Assembly (NCBI GenBank): GCA_030068145.1
Contig: JAPJBO010000052.1
Span: 248,001 to 312,000 of the forward strand
Origin: Diplonema papillatum
Lineage: Eukaryota; Euglenozoa; Diplonemea; Diplonemida; Diplonemidae
DNA: 64,000 nucleotides
Reading direction: 5' to 3'
The position numbers and the translations under genes are program-made. The notes beneath the pieces are model-generated. The model did no database searches and had not been told where the DNA came from. It was given only the letters and a program-made list of their open reading frames with translations. Within the stretch, counting starts at the first letter, position 1; each line of letters begins with the position of its first letter. This document shows positions 54,176 to 64,000 of the stretch, piece after piece.

Positions 54176-54239
54176 AAAGAGTGGCACAGCTGTCTCAGGA
54201 ATCATCCTGACGCTTCGCAATGACGGCTTCCTTGAGCAT

Positions 54240-54560
54240 TTCTCGCAAAAATCAGGTGTACGAGAAGGCGAGGGGACGAAGAGAAAGAGAGCTGGATTTG
54301 TTGTTTCGGTGACTTGCCTTAGGGCATGCCGCGGTATCAAAAGCAAAAAAGAAAAAGGAAACAGATAAGAACAGCAGAAAGAAAACAGAGCTCGCAAAAG
54401 ACAAAAATAAAACTAGACGGAGAACAAAGAGAGAAAAAAAGCAGAAGAAACAAAGAGACAAGAGCAGTAGACTGTAGCAGTGGAAAACAAAGCAGGAAGA
54501 AAAGGCTTCTGAAGAAGAAGACGAGCGAGAAGAGGGGGAGGGCGGGGGGTGAATCGTGGT
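54240..54560 (+). repeat. Polypurine tract of ~300 bp
   Basis: The plus strand is almost entirely A and G with occasional C, for example AAAAAGAAAAAGGAAACAG and GGAAGAAAAGGCTTCTGAAG. The strand asymmetry suggests triplex-forming or unstable DNA. No coding frame is supported. Confidence 0.6.
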
Positions 54561-56221
54561 GGCGGTTCGGTGCTGCTAGATAAAAGGTTACCCTTCGTCA
54601 TGCCGAAGCTCAATAGGAGCAGGGTCGAGACTCTGGATGGCAGCCATCGCGGATTGGACCACTACACTAATGCTGCTTCTCGGAGAAACGCGCAAGCCGA
54701 TGATTGTGACACTCACTCCAAGCAAGGTGTGAAACGGTCGACACGGTACACCACAAACGGCACCCTTCGGTGACAAATGGCGTGTGGTGATCTGGCTTGC
54801 AAATGACACACTAGGGCACTCGTTGCCCGGCAACAAGATCCAATCGGGGGAACTTCCCAGGGCAGAGGGGAAAGTAATGAAGCTCACTTGAGTGTCCAGT
54901 GAAAACTGCCGTCGATACCACATCACGACTGTGTCCCGCCTCGCACAGCGCCGGACGCTAGCGTCTGGCGAAAGCAAAGCATGGCAAAGCCGTATCCGAA
55001 AGGTGAGACGAGAGGCGCCGGTCGACTCTGTCAAAGGACAAACCCATTCCTGCAGCAAGAGCCCGAGGAGTAGGGTTGGGATCCTGCAGTGCGAAAGAAA
55101 TGGGGGCAAGAACGGTAGAGAAGGGAAAAAGAAGCACGCAAAAGAAAGACGTGGGGGCAGAATCACAAGAAGAACACCATGGGAGGGGGGGGAAGAGCCA
55201 GACGAGCGGGATTGAAGAACAGTAAGGGTAGTAGTGTCGTTCTTGAAGTGCGTGTACCTCGAGGGTATACGAACAGCTCTCCTGCGCCGCTGCACAACGT
55301 GACTTGACAAAAGCGTCGTGACAACCGCGTCATGGTATCCATACAGGCGGCACCACATCTGCGGACTAGCGCTGTCAGTGTGAATTCCTAGTCGGACCCG
55401 CGTCACGTGGCCACTTCTGTGCTCTTCCTGGGCGGTTTGCGCTTGGATGCGGTAGCGTGCGGGAGTGTGTGTACAGTAGGGTTGTTCTTATACTGCAGCA
55501 GCTCACTAGGGAGCCGCTGTCCGAACAGTCCGGTCGGATCATGGGAATATCCGCTGGGCAATCCTGCGCTCCTAAACCATCGCGGCGGCACTGCGGCCGA
55601 TGCGTTCGTTTTGCTTGTCGAGGTCCCCCCCCTCCCCACACAGCGCCTGAAGTCTCCCCAGGGCTCACGGCATGGCCGGAATTCCTTCGCGTCGCCGTCT
55701 CGGGCACCAGATTGCCGGGATGGTCAGACCGGGGCTTCGGTTTCGTCCTCGTCGGAGGCGGATAGAGCGAGGGTGATTGTCAGCTTCTTCATCCGACATT
55801 CAGCTCAAGACCTTTGTTTTCATCTTGCGGTGTTCGCTCGTGCCAGCTGAATATCTCACTCGAGAATGTGTGACGTGAAGCTCTCTCTCTGTGCAGTTCG
55901 CTTGGCCTGACTAGCTGTACCAAACTCCTGGAGCCAGGTGGTCGTCTTCAGGGTTAGACTTCTCGACAACCGCAAAGACGCCAGCACTCGCCATTTTTAC
56001 GAGGCCAGCCCTGCTGTCGAGCGAGGGGCAAATTACGGTGTTTTTCTCGGGATAGCGACGGGGGGTAATAATCTATGTACAATCGTTGGTTCTCGTCGGA
56101 ATAGGTATGTATCTTCTCAGATCTTTCGATCTTTTCCGACCAGAAAAAATCGTTCAGCGTCCGAGAACTAAACAGGCACACGAACACAAAGAACCCGCAG
56201 TGTTTTGGAAGGCGGCCGGCA
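54561..56221. other. Gene-free stretch
   Basis: Several medium-length frames exist on both strands but none resembles a known domain, and none has a promising start or splice context. No repeats were recognised. Confidence 0.4.
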
Positions 56222-56436
56222 AGAAATACTCGAGGGGCTGTCTTGTGCTTACTTCGAAGGAGGCTAGAGGGACTACAAAGTGGGTTCTTTTTTGCGCAGC
56301 GCATACGCCCGCCACTAAACCCAGACTGGCCTGTGTTCCGTGTGGGCTGCAGCACATTTTCCACCTTTGCGATTCCGTAACTGGCAGCCTTCTCAAGTAT
56401 CTCCTGCAAAGCAGGTGCTTATACAAAACAAAAAAG
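56222..56436 (+). repeat. SINE-like repeat, copy 5
   Basis: Complete from GAAATACTCGAGGGGCTGTC to GCAGGTGCTTATACAAAACA and an A run. It has a ~20-bp deletion after GAGGCTAGAGGG and TTGCGCAGCGC in place of TTGTTGAACGC. Confidence 0.75.
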
Positions 56437-57861
56437 GAGGACCCCAGGGACGGGTGCAGCGCTCTTGTTAAGGATCAGCCACTTTGGCCGGATGGCCGGA
56501 TAAACAAGACCCCCCTCCCCCCCCACCACGGGGGGACGTTGTTATTGGTGCTGGTTTTGAGGGATAAGGAAACATTAGAGATCTTTTTGCGGTGGTCTCC
56601 GCTGGCCCGATAGTTTGTGCTACCGCCAACTTCTTTTCTTTTCTCATGGGGGGAGGGGGGACAGCCGGCTGATGGATGGATGGATGGATGGTTCTTAACA
56701 AGATGCCTGAACGGGTGAGAGAACCGAACGGCGGGCGTGAAGCTACGAGAGCGGCCCTGCGGCCACGTCGGAAAACCCTTGCTCAGACGCTTTTCGTGTT
56801 GGGAGGTCACAAGGACGCGCAAACAAAAGAACTCGCGATGCATGAACCCCGAGAAAGGATGAGAGGACCGAGCGAACAACTTCAAGGGGCAAACGTTGTT
56901 GAAACCACCGAACTGAGCTGAAGCGCAACCACTCTGAGATTTACACAGCCGGTTGTACGCTCTAGTAAGCGAAAACAGCGCGGGCAGACCAGCGAGCAGA
57001 GTTCTCTGCCGATCTCGCTCGAAAATCCGGGTGGTCTTCTTTTCTTTTTTTTCGTTTCGGCCGACGGATGTCATCTTCTCCGCAGTGTTTGCGCGTTAGT
57101 TCGAAGTGCGACCGGGGAGAGTACCAGTCGGCTTCGCGCCAGCCGTTTGTTTGTGGTTGCGCAGATTTCTTCCTGTGGTTTCGTGCACTAGGGCACGGTT
57201 CCGGGCTGCTCAGCAAGAAAACGAGCGATATTTCTTGCCCATTTCAAGGGGGCTCGAACCCCTTATTTCTTGCTCTCTCTTGCACTTCTCCAGTCGTTCT
57301 GGGCGCCATTTTCACCAATATTCGGGTCATGCTCCATCAAAGAGGTGCTGCGGGGTCAAAACCACCCGGGATGCCCTAAAAGCACGGAACCCGCGGAATG
57401 TCGGGTTGCGGTTTGAGGTTTTCATGACGGTGAATTTCTTCGACCCCCACGGTCCCCCAATTTTGGGCAACCTGCTTCTTCCCTTGGCCGAGTCGTATCC
57501 ACACAAGTTTCCCTGCATGTTCACGAGAAGTTCGGGGTGTGGTGCGCTTCAACGATGCTCTTTTTTCCCCCTTTGTACGGCTCGAGCCGCACAATCCTGC
57601 TGCCTCTTGTGCCGTAAAAAAAAAAGCCTCAAGTGCGCAGCGCCTATGCTTCTTTATATGCTGTATGAGCATGGAGAGCATCTGGTTAGTTGAACCCGTT
57701 CCTTTGTGGTAATCAGCGATTTTTTCCCGCGGACTCTAATTTTAGCGTTTATTACTATTTTTCATAAGAAAGAGAAAAGCAGAAAGACGAACAACGAAAC
57801 GCATCAGTTTGAACCATCTTTTGTTGTGAGGGCGCCGGGCAGGAGATGTGCCGAAAAGAGA
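56437..57861. other. Gene-free stretch
   Basis: It contains a GATG microsatellite at 56671-56691 and a B-box-like GGCTCGAACCCC near 57252. No gene is supported. Confidence 0.4.
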
Positions 57862-58101
57862 GAAATACTCGAGGGGCTGCCTTGTGCTTACTTCGAAGGA
57901 GGCTAGAGGGGGAGAAACAGTACAACTACAAAATGGGTCTTTTTTGTTGAACGCTTACGCTTTGTTGAACGCTTACGCCCGCCACTGAACCCAGTCTCAC
58001 CTGTGTTTCGTGTGGGCTACAGCACATTAACCTCCTTTGATCTTTTGCAGCTGGCAGCCTCCTCAAGTATTTCCTACAAAGCAGGTGCCTATACAAAAAA
58101 A
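57862..58101 (+). repeat. SINE-like repeat, copy 6
   Basis: A complete copy with an internal 17-bp duplication of TTGTTGAACGCTTACGC. It is followed after GGCGAAGGG by copy 7, forming a tandem pair. Confidence 0.8.
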
Positions 58102-58111
58102 GGCGAAGGGA

Positions 58112-58330
58112 AAAATACTCGAGGGGCTGCCTTGTGCTTACTTCGAAGGAGGCTAGAGGGGGAGAAACAATACATCTATAAAGTGGGTCCTTTTTGTTGA
58201 ACGCTTACGCCCGCCACTGAACCCAGATTCACCGTGTGTTTCGTGGGCTGCAGCACATTTACCTTCTTCGATATTTGCAGCTGGCAGCCTCCTCAAGTAT
58301 TTCCTACCTGCAGGTGCTTGTACAAAAAAA
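58112..58330 (+). repeat. SINE-like repeat, copy 7
   Basis: A complete copy from AATACTCGAGGGGCTGCC to TGTACAAAAAAA. It is followed by the same GGCGAAGGG as copy 6, so the pair arose by local tandem duplication (period about 250 bp), not by two retropositions. Confidence 0.8.
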
Positions 58331-59035
58331 GGCGAAGGGCGGGCGAGGGTCAACCGGCGGATGTGGGCTTCCATATGGAAGATATGGACACTGATCATAG
58401 ATTCTTTCGATCAAACGAGTGGCAGGGGGCTTGTTCCTGTGGGGCGTCAGACACCCGACTTGGACAGCAGATACGCCCAGGGTACATTTTGGACGCATTA
58501 GTATGACATCAAGAATATCGTCTTCATTCCAGGAGGCTTACCTCGACGCCAGTTGTGTCCCCGAGCAACTTCCGCCATTTCGAATATCCATAGAGAGTAG
58601 TAGCTTCGACGCGGTCTCCCATGACCTACCGCAAAGACCCTGGCTCCAGCCCTGGCCAGGCAACAGGGAGATGCTCAGGTTCTTTTTCTGGGACAACAGG
58701 ACGCGCAGGAAGTTCTCAAGAATCATGGCGCCTGAGCGGGCCCGGCCCTCTGCTTTGTGAGAAAAGCTCGGACTCGGCTGCAGCAACAACGACAACAGAC
58801 GTGCTCAACGATACGGACTAACCATTGGGGCCTGTCGGTTCCCTGCATATCATGCAGGGTCAAAACCTTGTGTCTTTTTGGTAACAGGGGGTTAGACCCA
58901 AAAAAAAAGGTAAATTTCCCTTATATCCCACCCCAAACAAATTTGTGCCCTTATATCCCACTTCAAACAAATTTTGTGCCCTTATATTCCATTTTGGGAT
59001 ATAAGGGCACAAAATTTGTTTGGTCGTGTAAAAAG

Positions 59036-59105
59036 TCTTTTGAGGGAACCGAACCGGACACCTGTGGTGCCGGTGGCGTGCGTGCTTTGACTCGGCCACA
59101 ACGTC
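59036..59105 (-). other. tRNA-like module, outward-facing (left)
   Basis: The minus strand shows an A box TGGCCGAGTCAAAGCACG, a GC-rich middle and a B box GGTTCGGTTCC, in the spacing of a Ser/Leu-type tRNA. The 3' end does not pair well with the 5' end. It reads from inside the nested element toward its left inverted repeat. Confidence 0.45.
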
Positions 59106-59490
59106 CAAAAATTCGAGGGCAAAATTTTCGACCAAATTTTGCCCCAACATTTTGCCCTACTAGATTTTGACCAAAAATCTGGACCCAAAAAATTCGACCA
59201 AAAATCTCGACCAAAAATTTTGATGCCAAAAAATTGGACCAAAAATTTGGACCCAAAATTTCGACCAAAGATTTCGACCAAAAATTTTGGACCCAAAATT
59301 TCGACCCCAAAAATTGGACCCCAAAAATTTCGACCAAAAATTTGGACCCAAAATTTCGACCAAAAATTTTGGACCCAAAATTTCGACCCCAAAAATTGGA
59401 CCCCAAGAATTTCGACCAAAGATTTGGACCAAAATTTTCGACCCCAAAAATTTGGACCCCTAAAATTTGACCAAAATTTTTGACCCAGTC
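59100..59490. repeat. Tandem TTTTGGACC / TTTCGACC array
   Basis: About 25 imperfect units of 13-15 bp such as CCAAAAATTTTGGACC and CAAAATTTCGACC. The units are near-palindromic. A similar array occurs in the MITE at 62818-62935. Confidence 0.8.
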
Positions 59491-60738
59491 CAGCCCGTTC
59501 CATTCGTTTTTGGTGTTTCCTTGTCCGTAGGCATAAAGCTGGCTTCAGTGCCCCACCCGAGACGTCTCAAGACGTTCTGGGTGCCTCAGAGCGACTGGTT
59601 GCACCGTTTCACAACTTCAAGCTGGCCACCGCGGCCACACTCGATCCCCGATCGGGTGCCTCAACTTGGGAGGCTCAAGCAAGTACTCAAGAGAACCGCA
59701 TCAGAGCCAGGTGCCTGGCTGCACCGTCTGACCGTGCGGCGTGTCACGGCGTGCCACGCTGACGTTCGGGGCTAATCGCGGTGACAGAACTGTAGTAGCT
59801 GGCCAGATGCTACAGCCGAGAGTCAGGCGAGACAACTGATCTCATCAGACTCATGATCCGTTTCTTGGCCTGACATACCAGTGACCACGGTCATTCTCCA
59901 CTGTCCTTGTTGAGGCTGTGTCACACTGTGACTGTCACAGTGTCAGTCACTGAGTGACCGGACAGTGTCGCGGCAGCCGTAAACTGCACACCCACCGCAC
60001 GTCTGCAGGATTCACCTCCAGATTCGGGGACCAGAACACAGGGTATCGCTATAGCTGTCCGACTCCGAGTGCCTGGAGTGGAGAGCCTGGTCCAGTTACC
60101 TCTGGACAATGGAGCAGCAGCTGCAGCAAGGAACAGCAGCAGGACCGGGACTACTGGCTCAGTGGAGGGAAGGCGCCGCTGTCACGCGGCTGCGAGTCAG
60201 CCACAGTCACAGCTGATTTCACTTACGCAGTGAAGCCTGCAGTGAAGGAAGCTGTGTCCACCGTCGTGCAACCGGTGTGTGTGCAACCAGTTGCGGTGCA
60301 GGCGTGGGCACAACGACAGTTGATGACTTTAGGAAGGAATCAGCCATTCTTGCGTGAGCTGCAGATTCCGTCTGTCGGCAACAGTGTCCGACTGTGTCGC
60401 CACCTTGGGTTGTTAGCCCACCGTCCTCCGCGGTTCTGGCCATCTGTCTTGTAATCTGGGTTCAGTTCCGAGTTTGGTTTCCTATCCGAGGCTATCGGGC
60501 ACTGGTTCGGTTTCGGGTTGAGGTTCGGTTTCGGGTTCGGTTCTGCCACCATCACTCCTCAGAACTTCTGGGTTCGGGTTCGATTTCGGCTTTGGCTCGC
60601 CGTGCCAGGCGTGGGCGTCAACTCGCGACACGTGATGTCTCCATGTCACTGCCAATGTCAGCGTGGACGCATGCAGTGGCAATAGCAACAGCAACAGGAG
60701 TCCAGCGTCCGGCTGGACAAAAAGTTTTTTTTTTTCGC

Positions 60739-60815
60739 CGTAGGTATCCGGATGGTCGAGCCAACCACCCTTGGGTTTCAAGGTGAGTGGTCGGGGGTTC
60801 AAGCCCCTCCTCGGC
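60739..60815 (+). other. tRNA-like module, outward-facing (right)
   Basis: An A-box-like GGATGGTCGAGCCAACC and a B box GGGGTTCAAGCCCC with a strong T stem, ending CTCCTCGGCA. The central stem CCTT/AAGG has a 7-nt loop without U33. It reads toward the right inverted repeat of the nested element, mirroring the left module. Confidence 0.45.
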
Positions 60816-61744
60816 AAGTTTTCCAGCATTTTCCTCGATTCAAATTTGTCAAAACAAATTTGTGCCCTTATATCCCAGTTTGGGATATAAGGGCACAAAA
60901 TTTGTTTGAAGTGGGATATAAGGGCACAAATTTGTTTTGAGTGGGATATAAGGGCATTACACCAAAAAAAAATGGCCACCCATTTTTTCTGGAAAAAAAT
61001 TGGGTAATCAGTGGCTTATATATGGGTCTGGTGCTCGGACCAAGTCCGAGCAACCAAAAACAACAAAAGCACAGAATGCCCCGGCTGAGGGGCCCAGTAG
61101 TAGTGCTACAGTACAGCAGTCACTAGCAGTACACAGCACCGGTTACTGCACCTTTGGATCATCGTTGAAGCAACGTACAGCGTCAATTTTGGAACCTGCG
61201 ACTGGCCCAATAGCTTGAAAAAAATTTCCGCGCCTGCGGCTCTGGTATTTCTGGCTTGTGTATTTCTTCATGACGTGTTGCCAAGAAAGCGAAGACCGCG
61301 GCTGTCCGCCCTGCTGTTGCAGATTACTGCCAAGTGTTCTTGAATGATCCCGGCACACTGCTACAGTACCCCAACACTCGCCTTCTTCGCATGGCTCTTT
61401 TGCTTCCGAAGGACAGTCTCTGTGATGGACAGTAGTGACAACCACAAAGAGGTGCACCCTGTCGGTGCAGTTGTGCCGCAACTGGGATTTTTAGTAACTC
61501 CGAGCAACTTATGGACAGTTACGTGGGAGGAATTTTTATATATAAGGCCCTGATTGGGTTTAAAAAAAAATGGAACAAATACTGCGGTGATTTTTTGATG
61601 AAGTTGAAAAAAAGAAAAAATCCATTATTATTATTTTTCTTGGGGGCCGTCGGCCGCGTTTACCAAAAAGACACAAGGTTTTATATCAACGCCGCATCAG
61701 CCGGACAAGCGTCGATAGGAGGTGTGACAGCACCTTCCTCGTAT

Positions 61745-61805
61745 GAGATGTTGCAACTGGCGGCCTCCTCGAACACTTCCTGCGAAGCAAGCGCTGACAA
61801 AAATG
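61745..61805 (+). repeat. SINE-like repeat, 3' fragment (copy 9)
   Basis: GCAACTGGCGGCCTCCTCGA, then ACACTTCCTGCGAAGCAAGC and an A-rich end match the last quarter of the family with about 80 percent identity by eye. Confidence 0.5.
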
Positions 61806-61940
61806 AAAAGGACACGACGCGCGAACTCCGCGCGCTCCGAGCTGTACCCAGACGGATCCGCGAATCAGTGATCAACCGAAAGAACGCGGTGTGAAACTTA
61901 CGCGTGCACAAAAACGCATACACACGTGAAAAAAACCAAA

Positions 61941-61955
61941 GGGGGGGGGGGGGGG
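61941..61955. repeat. Homopolymer of 15 G
   Basis: An uninterrupted G run. Another of 10 G lies near 62140. Confidence 0.9.
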
Positions 61956-62609
61956 CAACAATACAGAAGTTACAGGGTAGGGGGGGTCGCATTCTTTGTA
62001 CTGGATTGCTGCGCTTTCTGCCGAAAGTGCTTGAAATGGTGAACATGGACAGCGAGTGGAATGCCTTGATCGCGAAGTTGAAACGTTGCCAGCTGACCAC
62101 GGTGAACTCCAGCCGCTAAAGATGGAGTGAAAGAGGGTGGGGGGGGGGAAAAAGGTGGTTGTGAACCCCGCTTTTCGGGTGTGAATCGCCACGTATTTCT
62201 CCTCCGTCCCCGCCCGAAAAGCGGGTGTACTGTGCTCCAGAGGCTGGTGCTCCGTGCCGGGGTCCTGGGCAACTCAGTTGCTGAGGGGGAGAAAACGCAA
62301 GAACGGATGCGGAGTGCTCATCACCGACCGTGTCCCCTCGGCTCACAAAGTGTTTGCAGACAGGAGTGATGTGGAATCATTCGTCGTAGCCAGGGCTACC
62401 CGTACTGCGGGAGCACAGGTAAACCCCGTCGAGAAGGACCCCAGTAACTCCAAGGGTGGGTGGCCTGTGGCCGGACATCCATTGAGAGCATACTTTGGAC
62501 ATCGGTCTCTCCTTGCGTAGTTTAGCTAGGTACGGAAGACTTGTACGACGGGCTGCTGCTTTTGGAAAGTTCAAAAAGAAATGCGCAGTTCTGTTGACAG
62601 AGACCATAG

Positions 62610-63267
62610 CATGCAGGGTCAAAACCTTGTGTCTTTTTGAAAATGGCAAAAAAAAAATTCTGGAAAAAAATTGGGTTTTTTTGAAGGGAAACTTGCAGAT
62701 ATATGCGCAGAAAACTGCAACTTTTTGTGACATGCATACGCAAAATGCAGTTTTTTTTGCAAATATATGCATATGCATATATTTGCAAAAAAACATGCAT
62801 ATATTTGCAAAAAAACTTAAATTTTGGACCCAAATTTTGGACCCAAATTTTGGACCCAAATTTTGGACCCAAATTTTTGGACCACCCAAATTTTGGACCC
62901 ACAAATTTTGGACCAATTTTTGGACCAAAAAACACTAAAAATTTGATCCTCCAAAATTTTGACATATTTTTTGCAAATATATGCATATGCATATATTTGC
63001 AAAAAAACATGCATATATTTGCAAAAAAACTTAAGTTTTTTTGCAAATATATGCATGTTTGTACGAACATGCATATATTTGCAAAAAAACAATAAAGTGC
63101 GCATATCTCTGTATATTACCCTTTTTTGAATTTTAAAATTTTGGAACAAACTCTGCAGTGATTTTTGATGACGTTGAGCAATTTTTTTTTTTTTCCAAAA
63201 AAAATTTTTGGAGGTCATCGGCCCCGCGGGAGCGTTTCAAAAAGACACAAGGTTTTAACCCTGCATG
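62610..63267. mobile_element. CATGCAGGGTC-family MITE, 658 bp
   Basis: The ends are CATGCAGGGTCAAAACCTTG and CAAGGTTTTAACCCTGCATG. ATAG flanks both sides exactly (62606-62609 and 63268-63271). The right inner end shares GGTCATCGGCCCC and TGGAACAAACTCTGCAGTG with the 213-bp copy at 44242 (subfamily A). The interior is made of ATATATGCATATGCATATAT palindromes, TTTTGCAAATATATGCATG-type inverted units and a TTTTGGACCCAAA array, with no gene. Confidence 0.93.
62690..63090. repeat. Inverted TATTTGCAAAAAAAC / TGCATATATTTGC palindrome cluster
   Basis: Several copies of TGCATATATTTGCAAAAAAA on both strands (62756-62816, 62968-63095) bracket the TTTTGGACCC array at 62818-62935. The whole block can fold into a long cruciform. 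Confidence 0.75.
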
Positions 63268-63271
63268 ATAG

Positions 63272-64000
63272 AGAGACATAGAAGAAGAGACTTCTTCCGC
63301 ACCTGCGATCTTCAGGGCAGTCAGTGTCACGGGAGTCTGAGGTGAGGTTGTGCTATGGCGCCTGGATAAAAAGCTGCCACGAATCAGCTGTATGTGGACC
63401 CGTAGTTGTGCAGGTTACGCAAAGCGTATGGCTTTCTGTGACCAGTAATGTTCACGTACACTGGTTGGACCAGATGAATCTTGAGGTCTTTGGCTTAGAA
63501 AGAGATAGGTTGTTTGGGACTGTTCTCCGGCACAAAAAAAAAGGAAAATGTTGCAAAGAATCGCATTACTCTGACATGAGCTTCTACTTTACTGGCGAAT
63601 CGAGCACCTTGCCCGATCTCGGTGCGCCCGCCAGGTAATGGATCATCCGGCACGCACTCTCGCGCATGTTTACACTTCTACATGTCACAAAGCAACACCC
63701 GTAGGATCCGTGCGTAAGTGATGGGTTGTTTCGTGCGCAGCTTTCCCTACGACATGCTCGCAAAGAACATCAAAAGGGTATCACTCTCATCTGCCAGATG
63801 CACTGCTGGTGTGCAAGCAGCTCGCATGCGACAGGGTTGAAAAACTCTGTCGTTGCTAACTTCAATACAGACTCAGCAACTGCTAGGTCAGCGTGGGCCG
63901 CCCGGTCAATGACTGGGAGTCCTGGTGGCCAATCCCCTGAGCGGTTTGTCTGAGTTATCAGTCATGCGGCTAGTGACCGGTGTGTGTGGTGTGGGTGAGT
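63272..64000. other. Gene-free right edge
   Basis: No coding sequence, RNA gene or repeat is recognised. Any gene here would have to extend beyond the window. Confidence 0.4.

Larger units (their letters stand above)
58916..60956. mobile_element. Nested element with ~108-bp inverted repeats
   Basis: 58917-59026 and 60849-60955 are near-perfect inverted repeats built from CCCTTATATCCCA, CAAACAAATTTTGTGCCC and their complements. Each arm is itself partly palindromic (ATCCC..GGGATATAAGGGCACAAA). tRNA-like modules lie just inside each arm, both reading outward. The centre (59106-60738) has no recognisable transposase. The flanks carry a 19-20 bp near repeat of A-run sequence rather than a clean short target duplication. 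Confidence 0.6.
58851..61682. mobile_element. CATGCAGGGTC-family element with nested insertion, 2.8 kb
   Basis: The left end is CATGCAGGGTCAAAACCTTG; the right end is CAAAAAGACACAAGGTTTT with the outer ~11 bp lost. ATAT flanks both sides (58847-58850 and 61683-61686). Both inner ends (GGTAACAGGG..TTAGACCC; GGGGGCCGTCGGCCGCGTTT) match the 215-bp copy at 25746 (subfamily B). Subfamily-B sequence stops at about 58910 and resumes at about 60957 with a second copy of the motif CCAAAAAAAAA-N-GG, so a ~2.05-kb insertion sits inside a ~0.8-kb parent. No transposase is encoded. Confidence 0.7.

Noticed and set aside
58982-59503. Minus-strand frame of FWSKFWVQIFGRN-like repeats
   Set aside because: It is translation of the TTTTGGACC satellite array in a mobile element, not a gene.
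58851-61682. LTR retrotransposon bounded by direct repeats
   Set aside because: The end repeats are inverted, the flanks are 4 bp, and there is no gag, protease, reverse transcriptase or integrase sequence.

Overview
This window is eukaryotic nuclear DNA, most likely from a microbial eukaryote (protist). The evidence is spliceosomal GT-AG introns that join in phase, gene families with no prokaryotic counterpart (a WDR7/rabconnectin-3-beta-like protein, a LENG8/THP3-type SAC3 protein, an RIIa-LRR protein, a nuclear-encoded organellar uS8), wide repeat-filled intergenic space, and many eukaryotic DNA transposons. An alveolate such as a chromerid or dinoflagellate relative would fit the one-strand gene layout, but that is only a guess.

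Layout. All eight host genes recognised here lie on the minus strand: a WDR7-like WD40 protein (581-5674, 2 exons); a LENG8/THP3-like SAC3 protein (7550-11290); a leucine-rich-repeat protein with an N-terminal RIIa-like docking motif (18401-24466, 2 exons); a small single-pass membrane protein (27431-27844); an Arg/Pro-rich protein with a PPR-like N-terminus (28659-31619); an unknown protein ending in a CaaX box (37044-38048); an organellar ribosomal protein uS8 pieced together from five exons (39283-46135); and a large coiled-coil protein (49023-53405). The last 10 kb has no host gene that I can support.

Mobile DNA fills the introns and intergenic space. The 4.7-kb intron of the LRR gene holds a complete hAT element (21679-23614, perfect 8-bp target duplication). 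The 4.1-kb first intron of the uS8 gene holds a pogo/Tigger-type element (42360-44724, TA target duplication, 559-aa DD34D transposase) that is itself interrupted by a 213-bp MITE. That MITE belongs to a four-member family with a shared terminal inverted repeat beginning CATGCAGGGTC and 4-bp target duplications. Three further non-autonomous inverted-repeat elements, a nine-copy SINE-like repeat, tRNA-like modules, two rRNA gene fragments and several minisatellites complete the picture.

The host genes do not form a pathway. They cover vesicle acidification and trafficking (WDR7-like), mRNA export or splicing (LENG8/THP3), axoneme or PKA-type scaffolding (RIIa-LRR, inferred), organellar translation (uS8) and cytoskeletal scaffolding (coiled coil, inferred). 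The most interesting signals are the new-looking MITE family, a nested 2-kb long-TIR element with tRNA-like modules facing outward, and a 54-bp ungapped motif repeated upstream of minus-strand genes that could be a promoter element.
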